Part shown: piece after piece, positions 56,211 through 64,000 of the stretch
Layout of the letters: the number at the start of each line of letters is the position of its first letter
Position numbering within the stretch: position 1 is the first letter of the stretch
Assembly: GCA_963920705.1 (NCBI GenBank)
Contig: OY987237.1
Coordinates: 7,036,601 to 7,100,600, forward strand
DNA from: Odiellus spinosus
Taxonomy: Eukaryota > Arthropoda > Arachnida > Opiliones > Phalangiidae
Direction of reading: 5' to 3'
Length of the DNA stretch: 64,000 nt
Notes under the pieces: model-generated
What the model was told of the DNA's origin: nothing
What the model saw: the letters and a program-made list of their open reading frames with translations, nothing else
The model's database searches: none
Translations under genes and position numbers: made by a program

Positions 56211-57805
56211 AGACTTTTAGGAAGTAACCCGATACTCAAGGAGGGCCTTTTGACACCACATCAAATCTGACTATTCCCATGATACATTTTTAAGAAGTTT
56301 AAAATGGTATTCTTCGTGTCAAAGAGGCCCCTAATATCAATTTTTTCGTTTAAATTTATCATGGAATTTTTTTTATTTATTTTATTCAAGAATTTTATTA
56401 TTTCCCGTGACTTTTTCTGAGTTTTTCCTGATTCTCCAAAAATCCCTCGAATGAATTAGGGATTTTAAATCTATTACGCTTATTTCTAGCCCCAAGTTGC
56501 ACGCCCAGATTTCCGTGTTTTCAAATTACATAGACTAATAATTTAAAGGGGAAATGAAATCAGAATATTTAATTTAGTTTTTATTCATTAATTGCTTAAA
56601 TAAGAATAATAAAATTCTTTAAATCAATTTCAATATACTTACTATGAAAGTAGGCTTAGCTGAAATGTATGAATACATTTAAGTGTGGTTTCAATCTACA
56701 AATACGTATTATTTAACGGGAAGATGAAATAAAACGATATGTAAGTAGGCTTAGCTGGCATATGGCGGTAGGCTTAACGGGGGTGTCGGTAGGCTAAGAG
56801 TCCGCGTCCAACCTACTATTGGCTGTTGGGCGATAGTCCTTTTTTAAACTTTTTAAAAACTCATTTCGTGTTCCCTTTAAGTCTTGTTTTTTTTTTTTTT
56901 TTACACTGTAAATGAACTCTTAAAACCGAGATGGACACGAGAGTTACTTGCGTGGCCTTGATGGTTGATAATAAAGCATTTACCTCGGGTTAATAACTGG
57001 TATTACACGTACGAGATAAGGGAATTACCAGACGTAATTACCTCCTCTTGATGAGTATTTATTAAATCTTTAATTAATTATCATCATTTTTTTTTAATTC
57101 AATTTTCTGGAATTTTTTTATCGCGTAATTCGTGGCAAAGGAACTAGTTTTAATGACCGTTTTAATTTCATGCTTTAGTCTAAAACTCTTGTACAGAAAA
57201 AAATTTGATGATAAGGTAACTTACTATTGAAATAATTAATTTATTATACTTTAGGTTTGCAGTGATTTATTTTTATTCTATGGAAGTTATTACGCGAGTA
57301 TTCCTACGCCGTAGCATCATGCGTGTTGAAATTAAACATAATTTTAAATAATTATAGTCTCTCTAGGTTAGGATGACTCGAAATTTTAATAATTTAATAA
57401 TTTGATATCATGGGAAAATAATGTTGCTAAAAAATTTTGTTTGAAATTAGGGCTAAAAGGGTTGGAGCAAATACTAATTACAGTATCGGTTCTGATACCT
57501 AGAAGGGTAATTAATGGGTTGGTATCAACATATATATATATATTTCCCTTTCCCTTAATTTAAATATGTTGGTTATGAAATTTTCTTAATATTCTCAAAA
57601 CAGATCATTCTTTCACCTCACTGTCGATTATAAAATTAAATTTAAAAAATAAACAAAATTTATACATTTACTTTCATATTTTAAATCATATTTAAATTTA
57701 AATTAAATATGCCGGTATTAATTTTTTTTTTTATTAATATTCGACAATCGGGGTGTCGGAACTGATATCACCGAATATTGCAGTCGATTTTAAAATATTT
57801 TAAAT
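55791..57805. other. Intergenic, no clear exon; poly-A at 56177-56208
   Basis: Poly-A run of about 31 bases, and three TAGGCTTAGC/TAGGCTTAAC words within 56650-56780. An open stretch after TTTGCAG at 57260-57266 (29 codons to a TAA at 57357) is in phase with the 54.7-kb candidate exon. It lacks any domain. Confidence 0.3.
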
Positions 57806-58054
57806 TTAAAGTGAAGCTGTCACGTATTTTTCATGAACTCCAAATGGAAATTGAATAGTATTTTCGGAAATATCGTTAAAAACGAATTCATCGCCATTTT
57901 CGAAATTTTTAAAATTGAAATTCTTTACAATACTACGTCATCGCAATATGGTCACGTGGCTATAGTTGAGCCTACAGTTGATTCTCACATGTGATAAGGT
58001 CGCTTTCGAGCTGTCTTTTTCACAAAATTATTTAATGTGACAACTTCACTTTAA
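57806..58054 (+). mobile_element. Family C MITE, short intact copy
   Basis: TTAA-AGTGAAGCTGTCACG to GTGACAACTTCACT-TTAA, 249 bp. The interior contains CTACGTCATCG and GGTCACGTGGC. Confidence 0.88.
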
Positions 58055-58551
58055 CAAATTCATACATTTAAATCTCCCTTTTTTAAATCATATTTAATCT
58101 TAATTTTAATAATATGCCGGTATCAAAATTACTTTTCTTAATACTTCCTCCCTTAGCCAATCAGATTGCCCGAAAAGATTATATTTTAACTTTAACATTT
58201 AAGCTCCTATTTAAAAGTTTTTCCTTCTTTGGAAATGGAATAAAAAAACCTTCTCCCCATTTATAAACATGCTTTTCAGATAGGAAAACTTAGTCCCTTT
58301 CAAGATTGTAACATAATATAGGCCAATTTTATATAATCTGTGTTTTTGATCACACCATTATGAATCACATTAAATTATTTCTTAAAAGCCTCACGATTTG
58401 TGATGGGTAGAATACTTGCCTCACTATTTTATTTTGTTACTTAATGTTTACACGATAATAAATGGCCCTAATTAGATGATGTTTAATAATCATTCTCCCC
58501 GGGTTCCCAGATATTTTAAACGATCAAATTCCAGATTATATTATTGGAACT
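58055..58551. other. Intergenic, no gene seen
   Basis: AT-rich, with a pyrimidine-rich AG at 58164-58173 followed by an open stretch but no domain. Confidence 0.35.
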
Positions 58552-58979
58552 TAAAGGGAGAATGAAACCTAAAAACAAGTGATTTTTTTTATCGATTCCT
58601 TATTGTTTAAATAGGCCTAATCCACTGGTGAAAAAATTACGAACAAATATTAAACTAGAAATAAATTTAAAACTTAAACTGAAAATAGGCTTAGCGGGAT
58701 TCATGGAGATCAGCTGATTTCCTCGCGTATAAGGTCTAGCGACCAATCGAACACGATTCTAAGTCTCGTGGAGATCTCGCGTGAAGAACGGGCCTTCGCT
58801 AATTGGAAGGAAATTCGGATCTCCATGAATCCAGCTAAGCCTATTATCATGGCAAGTTTTAAAATTATTTATAGTTTAATATTTTTTGTAAGTTTTTTAA
58901 ATAGTGGATTAGGCCTATTTAAACGATAAGGAATCGATAAAAAAATCACTTGTTATTGGGTTGCATTCTCCCTTTAAAG
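58552..58979. mobile_element. Family B MITE, best full-length copy
   Basis: TTAA-AGGGAGAATGAAACC at the left and GGTTGCATTCTCCCT-TTAA at the right. Arms share CAAGTGATTTTTTT and ATCGATTCCTTA, then GGCCTAATCCACT. The central fold has ATGGAGATC and ATCTCCATGAATCC. Foldback, non-coding, TTAA target. Confidence 0.9.
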
Positions 58980-59174
58980 AAAATACCTAAGGAAATATTT
59001 TTATAAGGCTTCTGCTCGTGTCTTGTGGTAAAATTTCTAATCTTACATAATTTAAATACATATTCATATAAGCATAATTTCGCTTAATATTTTGCTTATA
59101 TACCTACTATAGCTAAATATTTATAAATAATTCATGCAACATTCGTAGCATAAATAAAATTGATAGTTTCCTGT

Positions 59175-59717
59175 TGTTCTTAAAGGGAATATGAAACGAA
59201 ACAATTTCTATTTTAAAAATAAGCAAAATAATTTAGTTTTATATTAAGATAATTTAATTTATGACAAAAATTGGAGCTAAAAATGTAACAGGTTTTGAAT
59301 TTTTCGGAATCACCGGTTGCCAAAAAAATAAAAATAAAAAAAACTGATTTTAGAATTTTCAAACAATTTTTAGATACGTTTTTGGTGATTAGATTAATTT
59401 TTAAAGTTGGGTAAAATTTGAATATAAGTAAATATAAATTCGGGCCAATCCTATTATTTCAGCCTTCAGCAGCGCTAATTGTAATGTCCAAGCATTAAAA
59501 GATTAATCCAACGTTAACCTAAAATTAACCTTTATGCCGAAATTAGCATCTTATTTAAATTTTTAATTCAAATAAAGCCTTAATTATGATATGTTTTATT
59601 TTTATACCAAGTTTATTTCGACTTTTTAACAAGAAAAGTTAAAATAACTTGATTAAAAATAATTTCTAATATATTTTTAACATAATTTCAATATCGTTTT
59701 ATTTTCCCTTTAAATAT
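59175..59717. mobile_element. TTAA-flanked MITE containing Family F sequence
   Basis: Starts TTAAAGGGAATATGAAACGA and ends CGTTTTATTTTCCCTTTAA. The interior (59270-59480) is a Family F copy, so Family F may be the body of such elements. Confidence 0.65.
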
Positions 59718-60884
59718 CTCCTTAATATCTAACTGTGTAGTCAGTCGGAAATAGTCTGCAGGGGGACCCCCTTGGGACATTTTTTTTTTCCTGAATATTT
59801 ATCTTTAGAATGTATGGGTGCATGTGAAAACTAAGGTTTAAGATAAAGATGATGACTGTAATATTTTGGACCGATTTACTTATAATTAGCTTACATATCT
59901 TGGGGGCAGAAAGTAACCAAAAAGAAAAGAAAGAAAAAATGAAATAAAATAAAAAAATACCAATTATTTTCTTATTTTGCAAATTCGTCTAAAATATTAA
60001 TGATGAACTTGCTTGTAAGGTTGAGAATAGAAAGACCTTTAAAAACTCGTACGAAAAACAACTAGGGGCTGAAAACCGTAGATAAAGTCTACGTACAATT
60101 TAAAAATTCGTTTTCCGATTTTGATAATATATATCCGAAAGTGTAAACTGTTCTTAAAGGGAAGATGTCATTAAAATTAAAGGGAAAGACAGACTAGACG
60201 TACATAGAGAATTATACACATATAAAATATTTTACTCCCTTTAAATCATAGACAAAAATTTAAAATTACAATAAAATGTTAAGTTACTTAAGTTTTCATT
60301 CCATCACCCCTTTAATAATTTCTTGGTTATGAAAGTTTTGTGGTTTTATGAGCGGAACGGGTTAAGTTTAAAAACCCTAAAGGGAGACAACCCTACAAAT
60401 TAACTTGGGTGTGGATTTCGTATTTGAAGAATTTACACTTAATTTATTCAAAAACTTGAAAAAATTGTGTTAAGCCTAATATTACTATTATTTTTTTTTT
60501 TTTAATTTTACGTGATGATCAAATTAATCGTATGGTGCCGATAATAATTACAATAATTGGTAAACTAAATTTACTAATTCCGTTCTTTAGATAATTTTGA
60601 ATAATTGCCTAAAAATTAAAAATATGGATGGTATAATCGGATACATTTGCGACCTTAGGGATATGATTGGATTATATTATGGATTTAAACACTAATTAGT
60701 AGTTACATAAATTATAAACATGTGCAAATTCAGTTTCCCAATCCGACGAAAATTTAATTTTACGTTGTCTTCTGAGCTTCGTAATGGGTAGATATGATTA
60801 CACATTTAGACACTACAGGTCTAATGCAGCCCTGATTGTTTCAATTGACCTCATTAAAAATAGTAACAAATCTAACATCTTTTG
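59718..60884. other. Intergenic, no gene seen
   Basis: An 86-codon minus-strand open frame (59722-59982) is F/I/K-rich in AT-rich DNA and shows no family. Several TTAA-type MITE ends occur near 60150-60320. Confidence 0.35.
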
Positions 60885-61125
60885 AATTAATTTTCAGAAT
60901 CACTGGATGGCAAAAAACGTATTGGAGAATTTTTTCAAACAATGTTTAGACACGTTTTTGGTGTTTAAAATTACAAGCGCTGTTGAAGGCTGAAATAATA
61001 TGATTGGCCCGAATTTAATCTTACTTCAAGCTTTAGAAATTAATTTAAACATCAAAATCGTGTGTGATAATTGTTTGACATTGTGATTTTGAAAATTCAA
61101 AAGCTGTTCCATTTGAAGCTAAAAG
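60885..61125. repeat. Family F dispersed repeat
   Basis: Contains TTTTTGGTGTTTAAAATTAC, GCGCTGTTGAAGGCTGAAAT and GATTGGCCCGAATTTAATC, shared with 37633 and 59270. Confidence 0.6.
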
Positions 61126-61915
61126 TAAATATTAATTTCTAGCTTAATTTGTATGCAATTTTAACTAGTGGATTGGATAATAAATCGTTAGAAATAATTA
61201 GACTGATCCTATAGGGAAAAAATAATTCTTTGAAAATATCAATTCATCTTACAAAATGTTGAGTCAAACAAGAAAATAATAAAAAAAAATTACATTTTTC
61301 ATATTGATTGTTGGAATCTAACCTCGCTCTTTGGTATTAAAATAACAACTGCCGTCTGTAGTTAAATTACCCGTTACATTCGGATAAAAACGAAGATAAG
61401 TGTAAGATAGTTTCCTTAAGAATTCCCTTGAAACTTGAAAAGTTCAAACTGGAATTACTTAGTTACATCAGCAAAACAATGGGAGATTTTTTTTTTGTCT
61501 GACGACTCTAATCGGATTTGTAACTTTTGACGTATCTTCTTTTTCTCCCCTTGAGGACCATTAAATTTAACTCTAGCGGAAATAAAAATTGTTTCCAAGT
61601 TCGAATCTCGGCCCAAATATTTGACCTTGGGAATTTGAGGATTACCTTATGCGTTTTTTATTAAAGGAAGCTACCCCTAGATCTTCAATCTTCTGATCTT
61701 TAAATCCCCTATACGTTTATCAAAATTGTATAGAAATGTTTTCCATTAGTATATAGCGAAGAAGATCATCCGCTGTAATAATATCAACTTCAAATAGTCT
61801 TATTTTAAAGGGAAACTAAAACTAAATTGTTATTATATTTGTGTATATTTTTCTGGTTTAGGAATGCTAGTATAGTGTGTTTAGCTTTCCTGGGGTCTGT
61901 CTTTTATTGCAGTTT
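61126..61915. other. Intergenic, no gene seen
   Basis: GTTCGAATCTCGG at 61594-61606 resembles a tRNA box B but has no partner box A. No exon is supported. Confidence 0.35.
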
Positions 61916-62700
61916 GAAATTAGGCTTAGCGATTATATTATTTAAAATTAAATAATTTGAAATTAGGCTTAGCGATTATATTATTTAAAATTAAATAATT
62001 TGAAATTAGGCTTAGCGATTTCATTATTTAATATTAGGCTTAGCGATTTCATTATTTAATATTAGGCTTAGCGATTTCATTATTTAATATTAGGCTTAGC
62101 GATTTCATTATTTAATATTAGGCTTAGCGATTTCATTATTTAATATTAGGCTTAGCGATTTCATTATTTAATATTAGGCTTAGCGATTTTCTTATTTAAA
62201 ACTTTGATAGTTTCTAAAATTAGGCTTAACGATTTTATTAAAAATTGACATAGTTTTATATTAGGCTTAGCGATTTTCTTAAAACTTGGATAGTTTCTTA
62301 AATAGGCTTAACGATTTTATTAAAAATTTACATAGGTTGATATTAGGCTTAGCGATTTTCTTATAAATTTGATAATTTAAAATTAGTCTTGGCGATTTAT
62401 TAAAATTTTCGACAGTTTAAAATTAGTCTTAGCGATTTATTAAAAATTTCGACAGTTTAAAATTAGGCTTAGCGATTTATTAAAAATTTCGAGAGTTTAA
62501 AATTATTCTTAATTTGTTATTAAATTGATTATAATTATATTATTAATCAATTGATGATTTTAAATTCGGCTCAGAGAATTTATTATTAATAATTTGATAG
62601 TTTTAAATTAGGTTTAGCGAATTTAATATTAGAAAATTAATAGTTTGAAATTAGGCTTAGCGATTTTATTAAAAATTTCCGTTTTGATATTTAGGCTTTA
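61916..62700. repeat. TTAGGCTTAGCGATT tandem array
   Basis: A homogeneous 27-bp block (TAGGCTTAGCGATTTCATTA plus TTTAATAT, about six copies from 62030) is flanked by longer 45-60-bp diverged units with the same core. Confidence 0.92.
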
Positions 62701-63313
62701 GATAGATAAAAATTGATTATAATCCTTAAAATATGAAATTATACTCTTAACCTTTTAAACAAATTAAAGCCCTAATGAATTTTTTCAAATTTCGGGATAA
62801 AAAAGGTACTTAAATCATATTTCTATAACATCAAATTATAATTAACAAATTTAATTTTATTCACAATATAAATTAAATGTATTTATCGCTTCATGATTGT
62901 ATAGTTGAATTTTATAAGAACATAAATTATTTGATCCAATATTGGAAATAACATGTTCGCTTTCAGTATCTCCTTAAAAATTATATATGAAATTGACTCT
63001 GGAACGAGTAATCTGTTTTGACGAATTTCTCGGGTTATCGGGCGAATCATATACGCAATTTCTTCCTTTAACCTAAACGTGAGGAAGCATCGTAATACGA
63101 AACCCTTAAAATACCTCCGTCATGTTAAAACCGTAAAGAAGTTTTAGATTTTAAGATCTCAGGAAGAGAGAGAGGGAGAGAGAGAGAAAAATGAGTTTTA
63201 AAGTCACTCTTTCACCAATTTCTTGTAAGAATCAAATTGCAAAGCGCAAATTTTAGTAAAGATCATTTAAAAAATGATTTAAAGTAGGGATATTACCTCG
63301 GAATATTATTTAA
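62701..63313. other. Intergenic, no gene seen; (GA)n at 63165-63187
   Basis: AT-rich, with a short GA microsatellite. No exon or recognised element. Confidence 0.4.
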
Positions 63314-63824
63314 ACCTCAGAATCGGATAATGATTATTTTTTTAATCTCGGATAAATTAGTTGTTAATATAAAACCACAAATTAAATAAACAGACGCGTA
63401 TCAAATGGATACGAATTAGACCCGGAGATAAAATTTGAAGCTCGATTAATTAACAAATTACGCGTTTATTCAAACGGATAACGCCAAGATAAAAATACGA
63501 CGTTTCTCCAAATCCGTTTAGAATGAAATATAATAATTATATTTTAATCTAAATTGAAAGGAACAGCGACTACATTCTAGCTTCGAAATCTCAATTTGGG
63601 TTAAAATCCGCGAAGAAACTCGAGTTTCAAATTGTTCTTATCGGCCAATGAATAACTTGTATCAATTTCCAATAGCAATGAATACGAATTGTAAGTTTGC
63701 CGTTACATTCGGGTATCCGTTAACTCGAATAAGAAATTGATATGTTTTTGTGAAAGAATAATATCTGATTGACATTCACGATGCTTTTATTCAATTAATA
63801 AAAGTTATACGAATTCTGAGCTCT
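63314..63824 (-). mobile_element. Family A MITE, near full length
   Basis: Minus-strand orientation, CAGAATCGGATAATGA to ATACGAATTCTGAGCTC then TA. The core ACGCGTATCAAATGGATACG is intact. Confidence 0.85.
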
Positions 63825-64000
63825 AATTAGTTACATATCAGTGTACAGATTACAGGGAATTGGTTACATAACCTCCAAAAATATCTTAAACATATTGCGC
63901 AATATGCTTCGTAAAAAAACCAATGTTGACAGAATGCCTTTAAAATATCCAACCTTGGTAGAAAATGTCTTACAAGGTATAAAGTGGTCGATCCAGTTTT

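Noticed and set aside
59722..59982. 86-codon minus-strand open frame with hydrophobic stretches
   Set aside because: Low-complexity translation of AT-rich DNA, no splice context or family.
61594..61606. tRNA box-B-like GTTCGAATCTCGG
   Set aside because: No box A at the right distance and no cloverleaf.

Overview
The window is AT-rich, intron-containing metazoan nuclear DNA. CpG is not depleted, as in an unmethylated invertebrate genome. It is packed with short non-autonomous transposons and minisatellites, and I see no prokaryotic, organellar or viral gene. Domain content and repeat style suggest an ecdysozoan, perhaps an arthropod, but the species cannot be fixed from sequence alone.

Only one gene can be assembled with confidence. 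It runs on the minus strand from an ATG at 50996 to at least 36096. Eleven exons join without a frame error. They encode a signal peptide, a short linker, five cysteine-rich EB/EGF-like modules (one per exon) and four LDL-receptor class A (LDLa) repeats (one per exon). From the second intron on, every intron is phase 1, the usual signature of exon-shuffled extracellular proteins. The protein is 449 residues up to the last visible exon, or 455 if translation reads through the final donor. More 3' exons may lie between 1 and 36,000 or outside the window, but I could not recognise any.

Layout: 1-36,000 is mostly repeats. It holds copies of several MITE families and AT-rich tandem arrays at 5160-5995, 10893-11216, 14701-15390, 16440-17150, 17985-18480, 23560-23995, 24835-25290, 27030-27510 and 32775-33130. 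It also has a few GC-richer islands that could be promoters. From 36,000 to 51,000 lies the EB/LDLa gene, whose introns hold many inserted elements. From 51,000 to 64,000 is intergenic, with a possible plus-strand promoter and first exon at 54,632-54,797, more TTAA-flanked MITEs and a tandem array at 61,916-62,700.

The most interesting non-genic signal is a dispersed sequence with a shared 5' end (TC-AAACACTATTAAT or close variant) followed by a minisatellite of perfect heat-shock-element units (GAAnnTTCnnGAA). The copy at 42262-42611, in an intron of the gene, has Helitron-like ends: 5' TC, a 3' hairpin, a terminal CTAG, and insertion between A and T. Other notable signals are a superfamily of TTAA-flanked foldback elements with related ends, a chimera between two such families, elements carrying CACGTG, and several CTCF-like motifs.
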